Positions 17,335-26,900 of a stretch of DNA of 64,000 nt are shown one piece after another. The translations under genes were made by a program, and so were the position numbers. Source of the stretch: Clostridiales bacterium (GTDB taxonomy: Bacteria > Bacillota > Clostridia > Lachnospirales > Lachnospiraceae); NCBI GenBank assembly GCA_020860715.1, contig JAJBTU010000013.1, positions 124,001-188,000 on the forward strand, written 5' to 3'. The stretch's first letter is position 1. Each line of letters opens with the position of its first letter. Below the pieces are notes generated by a model. That model was not told the DNA's origin. It saw only the letters and a list, made by a program, of their open reading frames with translations, and did no database searches.

Positions 17335-17970
17335 TTATAATATCAGTTTCCCGTCCGCTATCGCGTAGCTGACCGGCTCTTCCTCCGGAAATTCCGCCTT
17401 TCCCGCGGTCGCCTCCGTCACAGCGCTCCGCAGAGCCTCCGCCTGTTCTTTCGGGACCACGGTGCGGATCAGCACTGTGTCCGTGTATTCAGAATCCAGA
17501 ATCGGCAGAGCACGCTGTCCGAGGAGATACTGAATTTTTCCGACTCCGGTATAATCCGTCTTTATCGCCAGACGGACGCCGTCCCGCCGTTCGATGATCG
17601 TGCTGGATTGCAGTCCTTCCTGCACAGAGCGGGAATACGCGCGCACCAGGCCGCCCGTCCCGAGAAGAACGCCTCCGAAATAGCGTGTAACAACCACTGC
17701 CACATTGTGAACATCTGCTCCTAAGAGCACCTCCAGCATCGGCCGTCCTGCCGTGCCCTGCGGCTCCCCGTCGTCGCTGCAGCGCTGCAGTTCCTGGCGT
17801 TCACCCACCACATAGGCGAAACAGTTGTGCCGTGCATCCCAGTATTTTTTTTTCGCGGCGGCAATAAAATCCAGTGCCTCTTCCTCACTCTTTACCGGGC
17901 GTACCGTCGCGATAAAGCGGGATTTTTTTTCAATTATTTCGGCCTCGCCGCCCTGATAAACAATCTTCAT
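17335..17970 (-). CDS. YigZ/IMPACT family protein
   Basis: UPF0029 family protein of 211 residues. The N-terminal IMPACT domain shows KKSRFIATV, DARHNCFAYVVG and the signature SDDGEPQGTAGRPMLEVL, then VVVTRYFGGVLLGTGGLVRAYS. The C-terminal DUF1949 domain follows to YAIADGKLIL. Relatives are linked to translation control, and some copies to Pro-dipeptide cleavage, but bacterial roles are unsettled. It is the first gene of the murI transcript, with an extended -10 about 70 bases upstream. Confidence 0.92.
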   Translation of the reverse strand: MKIVYQGGEAEIIEKKSRFIATVRPVKSEEEALDFIAAAKKKYWDARHNCFAYVVGERQELQRCSDDGEPQGTAGRPMLEVLLGADVHNVAVVVTRYFGGVLLGTGGLVRAYSRSVQEGLQSSTIIERRDGVRLAIKTDYTGVGKIQYLLGQRALPILDSEYTDTVLIRTVVPKEQAEALRSAVTEATAGKAEFPEEEPVSYAIADGKLIL

Positions 17971-18038
17971 CCGCTTAACCGCTTTCTCCCAGATTTTTCC
18001 TGTCGTCTGCCATATCTGTCACAGGAACAAGTGGTTAC

Positions 18039-18044
18039 AGTATA
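18039..18044 (-). promoter_or_regulatory. Extended -10 element for the yigZ-murI operon
   Basis: Minus-strand TGGTATACT; the -35 is weak (TGGCAA at 18 bases). It lies about 70 bases before the yigZ start. Confidence 0.5.
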
Positions 18045-18205
18045 CCACAGCCAGACCGGCCTTGCCACTGGTAAAATGTATAGAAACGATCGTTTTGGAA
18101 AACACTATAACATTTCCATCTATAGATTCTGTGCACATACAGGATCTGTGGGCTCACTGCTTTGCAAAAACAGCTGCGTCAGAAAACAGAAAGGATCCGC
18201 GTTCG

Positions 18206-20893
18206 ATGAACGAAAACGAAACGGAAAATAAAACAAAAAACCTGCTGCCCGGCTTCCGGCGGTTTTTGAATCAGTCAAAAAAGCTGCCCTGGAAAAGGCT
18301 CGGCGTCGGTATCGGAATCACGCTCTTAGCACTGGTTCTTATTTTTACGCTCATCATCTGGCGGCTGATTGCAGCCGCGCCGGATATAGACTCCATTGAC
18401 GTCTCGCCGTCCGGTTCAGCGACCTGGATCTGCGACGAAGACGGCAATCCCCTTCGGCGGCTCTCTCTGTCCGAGTCAAACCGCGACATCGTCACGCTCT
18501 CTGAAATTCCGGAATACCTGCAAAACGCGGTTATCGCCATCGAGGATTCCCGTTTTTATGAGCATGACGGAATTGATCTGCGCGGCATTGCACGCGCGTT
18601 CTTTCGGGGAATCACCAGCGGATCCTTCTCCGAGGGCGCCAGCACAATCACACAACAGCTGATCAAAAACAACGTGTTTACGAACTGGACCGAAGAAACT
18701 TCTTTCACAGACCGGTTTGCAAGAAAGGTGCAGGAACAATATCTCGCCCTGCAGCTTGAGAAGCAGCTCTCCAAAGAAGAAATCCTGGAAGATTACCTGA
18801 ATACGATCAATTTCGGAGCCGGCTGCTACGGCGTCGAAGCGGCAGCACAGCGCTATTTCGGCAAGGAAGTTTCCGGCCTGACGCTGTCGGAGTGCGCTGT
18901 TCTCGCAGCGATTCCCCAGAACCCCACCGGCTATAATCCAATTGAATATCCGAATGCAAATCAGATGCGGCAGCGCCTGGTTCTGCGGTATATGGAAGAA
19001 CAGGGCCTTATCTCCCATGAGGAGCGGATGGACGCGCTTTCGGACGACGTCTATCTGCGCATCAGTACACACAACGAGGTCTGGGAAGAAGATTCTGTCT
19101 ATACGTATTACGAGGACGCGCTGATCGAACAGGTCACGGAGTTTTTCATATCAGAACTGAATTATTCCCGGGAGCAGGCTGCACAGGCCGTATACAGCGG
19201 CGGTCTGCGCATTTATTCTGCACAGGATGCCTCACTGCAGGAAATCTGCGATGAGGAATTCCAGAATCTTTCCAATTTCCCGGAGGATACACAATACGGC
19301 GTGGATTATGCACTCAGCGTACAGGAGAGCGGCGATTCCATCCGCATATACGATTCGGAAGCGCTGCGCTCCTATATCCGGGAAAATCTGGACGCTTCCT
19401 TTGACCTGCTGTGCGAAACGCAGGAACAGGCACAGGCATACGCCGACTCGTTCCGGGAGTCTGTCCTGCATGAAGCAGATTCCGGCGCCACGGTGCTCTC
19501 CGAACGTCTTACCCTCACGCCGCAGCCGCAGGCCTCCCTCGTCCTGATTGAGCAGGAAACCGGCTTCGTCCGCGCCATTGTGGGCGGCCGCGGGGAAAAG
19601 TCTGCCAGTCTCACCCTGAACCGTGCGTCCGGCACGACCCGCCAGCCCGGATCTACCTTCAAAATTCTGACCGCCTACGCTCCGGCGCTGGATGCTTCCG
19701 GACAGACGCTCGCCACACTCTACGAAAATGAGCCCTACGCATACGAAGACGGCACCGCGGTCAGCAACTGGGATATCAGCGACTATTCCGGTACCGTCAC
19801 CATCCGTGAGGCGATCACACGCTCCATCAACGTAGTCGCAGTTCGCTGCATTACGGAAATCACGCCGCGGCTCGGCTTCACCTACGCAGAAAATCTCGGA
19901 ATATCGACGCTTGTCGACGGCCGGGAAACCCCGGACGGCTCTACCGATGTCATCCAGCCGCTGGCACTCGGCGGCATCACGAACGGCGTATCAAATCTGG
20001 AGCTGTGCAGCGCTTACGCTTCCATAGCCAATGGCGGAATGTATGGTACACCGCTGTTTTTCACTAAAATTCTCGACCGAAACGGCAATGTACTGGCTGA
20101 CGCAGGCGAGCGGTCTGCTTCCACCTCGAAAAGTTCAGATTCAGAAACTGCTTTCGGCAGCTTCACCCGCGTTCTCAAAGAAAGCACAGCCTGGCTTCTC
20201 ACCAGCGCCATGGAGGACGTCGTCTCTTCCGCCGACGGCACCGCTTATGGCACGGTTTCCGCCGCCGGGCAGCCGGTCGCCGGTAAAACCGGCACAACCT
20301 CCGGCTATAAAGACATCTGGTTTGTCGGCTACACGCCATACTATACCTGCTGCGTCTGGGGCGGCTACGACAACAGTCAGTCTCTTCCGACGGACTCGAT
20401 CGGACATTCCTACAGCCGTGTACTCTGGACCTCGGTCATGGAGCGGGTGCATGCCGGGCTTCCCATCGCTGATTTTACACAGCCGGAGGATGTCCTGGAG
20501 GTCACTCTGTGCAGCGAAACCCACCTTCCCGCGCTGGAAAACTGCCCTTCCACCTATGTTGAATATTTTGCCGAAGGCACCGGGCCGGAGGAAACCTGCT
20601 CTGAACACCTTCCGGAATCCGAAATGGAAACAGAGGAAGCAAAAGCACCGGCGGAAAGCGAGACAGAAACCGAAGAGAGCCTGATCTATCAGGATATTCT
20701 GGATCAGCTTCTGCCAAAAACAGAGGAAGACGGCGAATCCGAAACGGAAGATGAATCCGAAACCGAATCCGAATCTGAAACCGAATCTGAAACCGAAAAC
20801 GAATCCGATGCGGGTGCAGACAGCACTGACGAAACCAGTTCTCTTGATGACCTGCTGGGCCGCCTGGCCGGGCAGGGATTCCTTCCCCGCTGA
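18206..20893 (+). CDS. Class A penicillin-binding protein (PBP1A family)
   Basis: Bifunctional cell-wall synthase of 895 residues. After a short cytoplasmic part and one membrane helix (about residues 33-55), the GT51 domain shows EDSRFYEHDGIDLRGIARA and EGASTITQQLIKN. The transpeptidase domain carries SxxK as GSTFK, SIN in TRSINVVA and KTG in GKTGTTSGYKD. An accessory region follows and a Glu/Thr/Ser-rich tail of about 80 residues built from SETE units. ATG 18206 is preferred (AAAGGA upstream, and the family starts close to the helix); an ORF extends to 18062. A perfect palindrome AAACGATCGTTT lies at 18083-18094. Confidence 0.93.
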   Translation: MNENETENKTKNLLPGFRRFLNQSKKLPWKRLGVGIGITLLALVLIFTLIIWRLIAAAPDIDSIDVSPSGSATWICDEDGNPLRRLSLSESNRDIVTLSEIPEYLQNAVIAIEDSRFYEHDGIDLRGIARAFFRGITSGSFSEGASTITQQLIKNNVFTNWTEETSFTDRFARKVQEQYLALQLEKQLSKEEILEDYLNTINFGAGCYGVEAAAQRYFGKEVSGLTLSECAVLAAIPQNPTGYNPIEYPNANQMRQRLVLRYMEEQGLISHEERMDALSDDVYLRISTHNEVWEEDSVYTYYEDALIEQVTEFFISELNYSREQAAQAVYSGGLRIYSAQDASLQEICDEEFQNLSNFPEDTQYGVDYALSVQESGDSIRIYDSEALRSYIRENLDASFDLLCETQEQAQAYADSFRESVLHEADSGATVLSERLTLTPQPQASLVLIEQETGFVRAIVGGRGEKSASLTLNRASGTTRQPGSTFKILTAYAPALDASGQTLATLYENEPYAYEDGTAVSNWDISDYSGTVTIREAITRSINVVAVRCITEITPRLGFTYAENLGISTLVDGRETPDGSTDVIQPLALGGITNGVSNLELCSAYASIANGGMYGTPLFFTKILDRNGNVLADAGERSASTSKSSDSETAFGSFTRVLKESTAWLLTSAMEDVVSSADGTAYGTVSAAGQPVAGKTGTTSGYKDIWFVGYTPYYTCCVWGGYDNSQSLPTDSIGHSYSRVLWTSVMERVHAGLPIADFTQPEDVLEVTLCSETHLPALENCPSTYVEYFAEGTGPEETCSEHLPESEMETEEAKAPAESETETEESLIYQDILDQLLPKTEEDGESETEDESETESESETESETENESDAGADSTDETSSLDDLLGRLAGQGFLPR

Positions 20894-20898
20894 TACGC

Positions 20899-20940
20899 AA
20901 AAATCCGGGGCTGCAGCTCACGGCTGCTGCGCCCCGGATT
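20899..20940 (-). terminator. Hairpin terminator between PBP and acidic exported protein genes
   Basis: Stem AATCCGGGGC/GCCCCGGATT (20902-20911, 20931-20940) with an inner GCAGC pair. Read on the minus strand it ends in TTTTT, so it terminates the gene ending at 20994; it may also stop the PBP transcript. Confidence 0.75.
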
Positions 20941-20993
20941 CGCTGACCGCCCCATTTTTCACGCCGGAGCCCATCCGGCGCGTCCGGCCTTTA

Positions 20994-22778
20994 TCAGGCC
21001 GAAGCTCCCTCCAGCGTCACTGCCTCCGTCTGTGTCTCATCCTCATACAGGGAAGCATCCTCATCACTTTCATCCTCGTACTGGTACAAATCGCCGCTGC
21101 TTCCGTCATCCGACCAGTCGTCCCCGGTCTCCGCCTCAACGCCCAGCGCTTCATTCCATGTGTTCTGGAAATCTTCCGCCCAGCTTATTGCCTTCATATA
21201 AATCTCCATCACCAGGCTGTTCAGTTCATCCTCATCCGCTTCAAAGATCATCGCTGTATCCGGGATCTCAATTGTGCCCGGATCCGCCTGCACGGAAATC
21301 TCACCGGTAAGGCCGAAGGATTCCTCCGCCACAATCGAAAGCTGCTCGACTGTCCATGCAAACGAGCTGCCCGGCACTACATCGTGGAACACACTGGTCA
21401 TCTTCAGACCTGCGTATTCGCCGGAATCCGGATCCGTCACACCTGCCTCAAGATCCAGCTCGCCGGTCGCAGAATCGAAGCTGATCCGGTACAGAGTATC
21501 GTCAAACAGAATCTCATCATATTGCGCTGCCGTCACGGTGATCGCTGCTTCCGTCAGAGTATCGGTCCGTTCGGTCTGCTTCCTGATCCGGATCGTTGCC
21601 GTATCTCCTGTCTCGTACGTTTCCAGCTGAATATCCAGAGTGAACGCGTCATCCGGCTGTTCTGGGGTATCCAGTGCAAAAGAGAGGAAGATATTCCCGA
21701 CCGGCTCTTCTGCTGTTATGTCCGTACCCTGCGTCCCGGACGCAGCTTCCGTTTCACTTTCCGGTGCAGCCCAGTCATCACCCGCTGCCATCAGATCCGC
21801 TCCGTCATCAAGCTCACTCCCATTATCCGTCTCATACACATCAATCTGATAGGTAACAGACTGAAGCAGGTCATCCTGCACATAAAAGGTCATAATCCCT
21901 TCCTCGCCCATCATCGCGGATAATTCCTCCAACGCGGCATCGATCACTTCTTCCAGGTCCATGTCCTCTGTCGAATAATCGGAAGAAGTACCGGTCGCAT
22001 ACAGATCCAGAATCCCCATCTCATCCAGAGCGTCAAGATATTCCTCCATAATCGCTCCGTAAAGCTGCATAACCGCATCCGTCTCTACCGTCGCAGTATA
22101 AACCGCCTGGCCTTCCGTCTCGGTCTTTGTCATAGAAAAGCCCGATTCCTCGAACGTATCCATCGCCTGCTGCACATTCTCCGCAAACTCCGCCTCCAAA
22201 GAGCCCTCTTCCGCGCTCGCTTCTGCTGCTTCCGGATAAAAACTCATATTAAAATCATCAATCCCCAGATCGCCAGTTCCCAGAAATTCTTTCAGAACAG
22301 AATTGTCATATTGCTCTAAAAAGCTGCCCGCGCGAATTCCCAGCGCACTGCTGCAAAACTGCGGCAGGGACAGTGCCAGCATCGACTCATCCCCGTAAAG
22401 AGAGGCATCCAGCAGGCTTTCATCCTCAAGCCCCGCTCCCAGTGACAGCAGCCACTGCTTTGCGTTCGGATCCTCTGCAAACGCCAGATTCAGATACGCA
22501 TCCTCCGGGATCGTATCCTCCAGCACCGCACCGCTCTCTTCCGTCAGCCCAAGCTGTACCTGCACCCGTCCGCCATTCACAGCAAACGTCTCTTTCAGAG
22601 TGTCCATTCCAAGGTAGTCCCCCACCACGGACCCTGTCTCCGCAGAAAACTGCGCTTCCAGAATCTGATCCAGTTCTGCCATCGCATCCTCTTCCGCAAG
22701 AGCGGTCGTCTGCGCCGCCATCACCGCGGCCGCCATCATGATCGCCATACTTCCCACACATCTTCTTTTCCCTCTCAT
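20994..22778 (-). CDS. Acidic exported protein of unknown function
   Basis: A 594-residue protein I do not recognise. Residues 1-29 form a signal peptide ending TTALA before EEDAM. The mature part is strongly acidic, with long Asp/Glu-rich loops and repeated beta-type segments (QVQLGLTEE, NIFLSFALDTPE, TATIRIRKQTERTDT). No LPxTG motif or membrane anchor is present at the end, which is a Glu/Asp/Ser-rich tail. ATG 22778 follows GGAGG well; the frame extends upstream without a ribosome site. It may be a cell-surface or secreted scaffold. The gene stands alone between hairpin terminators and its own extended -10. Confidence 0.78.
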   Translation of the reverse strand: MRGKRRCVGSMAIMMAAAVMAAQTTALAEEDAMAELDQILEAQFSAETGSVVGDYLGMDTLKETFAVNGGRVQVQLGLTEESGAVLEDTIPEDAYLNLAFAEDPNAKQWLLSLGAGLEDESLLDASLYGDESMLALSLPQFCSSALGIRAGSFLEQYDNSVLKEFLGTGDLGIDDFNMSFYPEAAEASAEEGSLEAEFAENVQQAMDTFEESGFSMTKTETEGQAVYTATVETDAVMQLYGAIMEEYLDALDEMGILDLYATGTSSDYSTEDMDLEEVIDAALEELSAMMGEEGIMTFYVQDDLLQSVTYQIDVYETDNGSELDDGADLMAAGDDWAAPESETEAASGTQGTDITAEEPVGNIFLSFALDTPEQPDDAFTLDIQLETYETGDTATIRIRKQTERTDTLTEAAITVTAAQYDEILFDDTLYRISFDSATGELDLEAGVTDPDSGEYAGLKMTSVFHDVVPGSSFAWTVEQLSIVAEESFGLTGEISVQADPGTIEIPDTAMIFEADEDELNSLVMEIYMKAISWAEDFQNTWNEALGVEAETGDDWSDDGSSGDLYQYEDESDEDASLYEDETQTEAVTLEGASA

Positions 22779-22894
22779 AAAATCCTCCTGATCTTCTCTG
22801 TAATGTTCACCAGAGTACTCATAGTATTCCCTCACGGAAAGCATCTTCCTTTTACTTCCCAATGTACCGGGGCAAATGTGACAAGCCCACAAAA

Positions 22895-22900
22895 ACTATA
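22895..22900 (-). promoter_or_regulatory. Extended -10 promoter element of the acidic exported protein gene
   Basis: Minus-strand TGCTATAGT, about 115 bases before the start; a TTGTTT lies further upstream at a suboptimal 21 bases. Confidence 0.5.
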
Positions 22901-22981
22901 GCATATCCATACACGGTACGCAAACAATTCTTTCTTAAAATAACCTTAGATTCCTGTCTTTTACAAAAGTCTTTTCCCTTC

Positions 22982-23010
22982 TTGACAAATTCCCGCGAAA
23001 CCTGTATAGT
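22982..23010 (+). promoter_or_regulatory. Promoter of the SRP RNA
   Basis: TTGACA (22982-22987), 17 bases, TATAGT (23005-23010), placing the start near 23017 where the RNA's 5' stem begins. Confidence 0.85.
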
Positions 23011-23016
23011 GATGAG

Positions 23017-23283
23017 GTCCGTGCAGCCGGGGAGATAGCGGTGCCCTGTACCTGCAATCCGCTACAGCAGGGGTGATGCCGAACCGAGGGCGTTCTGTTG
23101 CAGAGCTGCCCCTGATAAGTGATGTTGACGTCTGGGTCCTGCGCGGCAGGAATCCGTGAACCGTGTCAGGTCGGGAACGGAGCAGCACTAAGCGGAACCT
23201 CCTGGGTGCCGCAGGGCAGCCTGGGCTGAGTTAACTGTCAGGGTAACGTCTGTGACCGGCGCTCGAAGCGAGGCGCACGGATA
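23017..23283 (+). ncRNA. ffs: Signal recognition particle RNA (large, Bacillus/Clostridia type)
   Basis: The SRP54-binding helix is clear: GTCAGGTCGGGAACGGAGCAGC-like bases at about 23165-23186, with the GGAA-type apical loop and asymmetric loop. The ends pair (GTCCGTGC at 23017 with GCGCACGGA near 23280), enclosing an Alu-type domain, so length is about 267 bases. It has its own consensus promoter. It guides membrane and exported proteins to the translocon with Ffh. It lies 125 bases upstream of tadA, a common neighbour in Firmicutes. Confidence 0.93.
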
Positions 23284-23408
23284 TTTTGTCTCTTCCGCGA
23301 TATTACAGGAATCTTTCTATCATAAAACGACTCTGCAAAACCTGCGCGGGACAGAGTTCCCGGCCATTTTTATCCGCTATTTCAGAGGATCGCAGGAGGC
23401 TCTTATTT

Positions 23409-23879
23409 ATGACTACCGATGAAAAATATATGAAAGAAGCGCTCCGTCAGGCCAAAAAAGCGTATGCGCTTCAGGAAGTGCCGATCGGCTGCGTCATCGT
23501 CTGTGAAGACCGGATCATCGCCCGCGGCTACAACCGCCGCAACACCGACAAAAACACCACCTCACATGCCGAGATCAATGCCATTCGCCGCGCCAGCAAA
23601 AAGCTGGGCGACTGGCGTCTTGAGGGCTGTACGATCTACATCACTCTGGAGCCCTGTCAGATGTGCGCCGGAGCCATTGTCCAGTCCCGCATCATGCGTG
23701 CCGTCATCGGCGCCATGAATCCCAAAGCTGGCTGTGCCGGCTCCGTTCTGAACCTCCTGGAAATGAAGGAGTTTAATCATCAGGTGACCGTCGAACGCGG
23801 GATCCTGGAGAAAGAATGCAGCACGATGCTTTCCGGCTTTTTCCGCGAACTGCGGGAGGCCCACCGCAGCAGCAAATGA
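23409..23879 (+). CDS. tadA: tRNA-specific adenosine deaminase
   Basis: Converts A34 to inosine in the tRNA-Arg anticodon. 156 residues with zinc ligands His53 in HAEI, Cys83 and Cys86 in PCQMCAGA, and catalytic Glu55. AGGAGG lies nine bases before the chosen ATG; the frame extends to 23286 but would overlap the SRP RNA end. In Bacillus tadA, the SRP RNA and dnaX are adjacent; here dnaX is 8 kb away on the other strand with the adhesin gene between. Confidence 0.95.
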   Translation: MTTDEKYMKEALRQAKKAYALQEVPIGCVIVCEDRIIARGYNRRNTDKNTTSHAEINAIRRASKKLGDWRLEGCTIYITLEPCQMCAGAIVQSRIMRAVIGAMNPKAGCAGSVLNLLEMKEFNHQVTVERGILEKECSTMLSGFFRELREAHRSSK

Positions 23880-23890
23880 TACACAGCAAA

Positions 23891-23921
23891 CCGCCCGGTC
23901 ATCCTTTCGATGACCGGGCGG
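23891..23921. terminator. Strong 13-bp hairpin between tadA and the adhesin gene
   Basis: CCGCCCGGTCATC pairs with its complement around a 5-base loop; followed by CTCTTCT on plus, GGTTTG on minus. Likely a bidirectional terminator for converging genes. Confidence 0.7.
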
Positions 23922-23935
23922 CTCTTCTGAATCGC

Positions 23936-26900
23936 TTATCTTGCGCTTCTTCTCTTTCTCTGCAGGGCTCCGGCAAGCAGAACAGCCAGCGCCGCCAGCA
24001 TTGCCAGCATATACGGCAGGATCGGGGTTTCATCACCGGTCTTCACCGCCGTGGATTCCGTCTCGGTTTCAGATTCGGTCTCCGTCTCCATTTCCTCCGC
24101 TTCTTCCTCCTCTTCGGACGTCTCACTGATCTCCTGGTTCGTGATCGTTACGCTCGCGTCACGGGTCGTCTCATCCATCGTCACTTCCGTGGCGTCCATG
24201 CTCACCGTATACATGAAGCCTTCCGTGCCTTCCACCGGTGTGCCGTTCTCATCCACCTCAGTGATATACAGCGTCGTCGTCCCGCCGTCCTCAAGGGATA
24301 CACTCACTTCCACGCTCGCTTCCGAGCCGCCGGCCAGTGCCAGAGCCACAATGTTCTGGTCTACGTTCGTCGCCAGCGTTGTGTAAGACGCATCCGTAAA
24401 GATTCCGGCGTAGAATACCGCATCTTCACTCTGCAGGGCCGCACCATCTGCGCCAAGCAGCTTCTTCGTGATGGTCAGGATGCCTTCTTTATAGAAACCG
24501 TCCGGCTGCGAGTAGAATACGTTCGTGAACGTCACGGACTTCAGGCTTTCGTTGTCTTCCACTGTCACCGACGTTGTCATCGAGTCATCGCCGAAGTTCG
24601 GCGTATACTTTGTACCGTCCGCCAGCAGCGCGTAGCCCGATGTCACTGCCGCGCCGTCCGCATCACACTCAGCGATATAATAGGTCCTGCCAATCTCCAG
24701 ACCTGTGAAGGTCGCGGTTGAAGCCGAAGTATTCTTAAATACAAGCGCCTTGCACTCATACAGATTTGTGCACGCCGCGTCCACATACAGGCCGACATAG
24801 AAGGTCTGATCCTTCGCAGTCAGGGAGTCTCCGTTGTCAAGCTGCAGTCTCTTCTTCACCGAAATCTCCGCTGTCTCACTGACCGTCATCTGATCTTCCA
24901 CCAGCAGCACGCCATTGCTTACCGTCGTGGTCGTCTTTGAGGTGTCGATCGTGCCGTCCCCGTTCAGAGTGAAGGTCGTATCCGCCGTCGTATCGTATCC
25001 CGCAGGAGCGGTATCTTCGTGCAGCGTGTAAGTCTCACCCGTCTTCAGGCCGGTCACCTCATGTGCCTCTGTTGTGGAAGTCCACTCCGCCACAAGGTTT
25101 CCGTTCTTATCGATAATCTGAATAACCGCTCCCGGAAGCTCTTCCTGGGTCGTGATATCCACTTTGCTGATCTTCACGGAAGTCTCGTCATTGGTAAACG
25201 TCATCGCCGTATCAGTGTAAGCCGTCTCCGCGCCGCTGCCGCTCTTTACGGTCGCCGCAAGCGCCAGCGTCCCGTCGCCATTGTCTGTCACAGCCACCGT
25301 CACTGTATAAACCGTTTCATCAAACAGGTAGCCGGTTCCGGTCTGCGAGTTCTCGCTTACCGTATAGGTAAAGGTTTTGCCAATGTCTTCCTGCGTGTAC
25401 TGCAGCGCCTTAAAGGTGATGGCTCCGGTGACTGTATTGTTCTTCACCGTCTGAAGCTCCGTGCCGGTTCCGCCGGTGACATCCGTCAGCACAAACTCGA
25501 AAGCGCCAAGCGTGCTGTCCTCGCGCGCCATGGATTTTGTCGCCTTCAGCGTCAGTGCAGCATCCGACGTCCTGTAAGTATTTACAAATGCCGCCGTTAC
25601 TGTACCCGCAGCTGCAATCGTGCCGGCCGATCCGGTCGATGCCGCGGTATAGCCGACCCTGCTGTAATCCTCCTCCGTCACCGTATACTTCACGCCGTTC
25701 GGAAGATTCCTGATCACAAGGCTCTGACCATCGGTAAGAGCAATCTCCTTTGTCTCGCCGTTCACCGTCATCGCAGCCGCCGTTCCGGTCACTGTGCCGT
25801 CCGTGCCCGTCGTCCTGGCAAAGGTCACGGAAGCTGCCGTTCCGGTCGTATCGTCCGCGCTGTTATAAAGAACCGCATCAAATGTATCCGCGAATGTCGA
25901 GCCGCCCGCCATTCCGCTGTCGTTCAGCGTGATGGTAAACTTAAACGCTTTCGTGCTGTCCGCACCGGTTCCGCTGACGGTCTTTGTGATGACAAGATCG
26001 CCATAGGTGTCTTTCCTGTTGGTAAAGACTACCGTTGAAAGATCCGTTGCCGAGACCGTTCCGGTCGCGTAAGCGGCGGAACCATTCAGCGCCTCCACGG
26101 TCAGGCCGCTTGTCGTTATCTTCTCCAGCTCATACCCCTTCCCGGATGCTGCATCTTCCTCCTCGGAAACTTTCCATATTGTGCCTGCCGGAAGTCCTTC
26201 TATTGTCACGGACCCGCCAGCGGCCAGCGTAATGGTCCCCTCGCCGGATGTGTTAAACTCTACACCGCTGTACGTGCCGCTCACCGGAGTTCCGCTGCCG
26301 TCAGTCAGTACAATTGTGAATGTAAACGTATCTGCTGTACCCGGATCATTTCCGGTCACTTCCTTGGTGATCTTGAGACTGCCAACCGCAGTTTCCTCAT
26401 AATCATTCGTAAACTCAGCTGTCGGGCTCGCGTCCCCGGTCACATCCGCCACTACTGTTACCTTTACACCGTTGCCCGAAGTAAGTGTCACATTCTTCGG
26501 GTTCTTCGCAGTATCTTCATAAACCGTATAGGTACCGACCGGAAGTTTTTCTACAAGCCGGGTAGCACTCACGCCGTTAGTAATTTCCACTGTCAGATCG
26601 CTCCGGACGGTATTGCCCTCACTGTCTTCTATGTAAAAGCCGTCCGGCATCGTGTAGAACCCGTTCTCAAAGATAACCGCCGTCTGGCTGCCGTCTTCCA
26701 CAGTCACACTCTCCGTCGTCTCTCCGTCTCCGAAGTCCGCGGCAAAGATCGTCCCATCCGCCAGAGTGCCTTTCCCGTTCTCCAGAGCTTCCCCGTCCGC
26801 ATCGCACTCTGCGATGTAGTAGGTCCTGCCAGGCTCCAGTCCGTCAAAGGTCACTGTCGCCGAAGCCACATAGACATTCGTATAGGTGAGTACCTTCATT

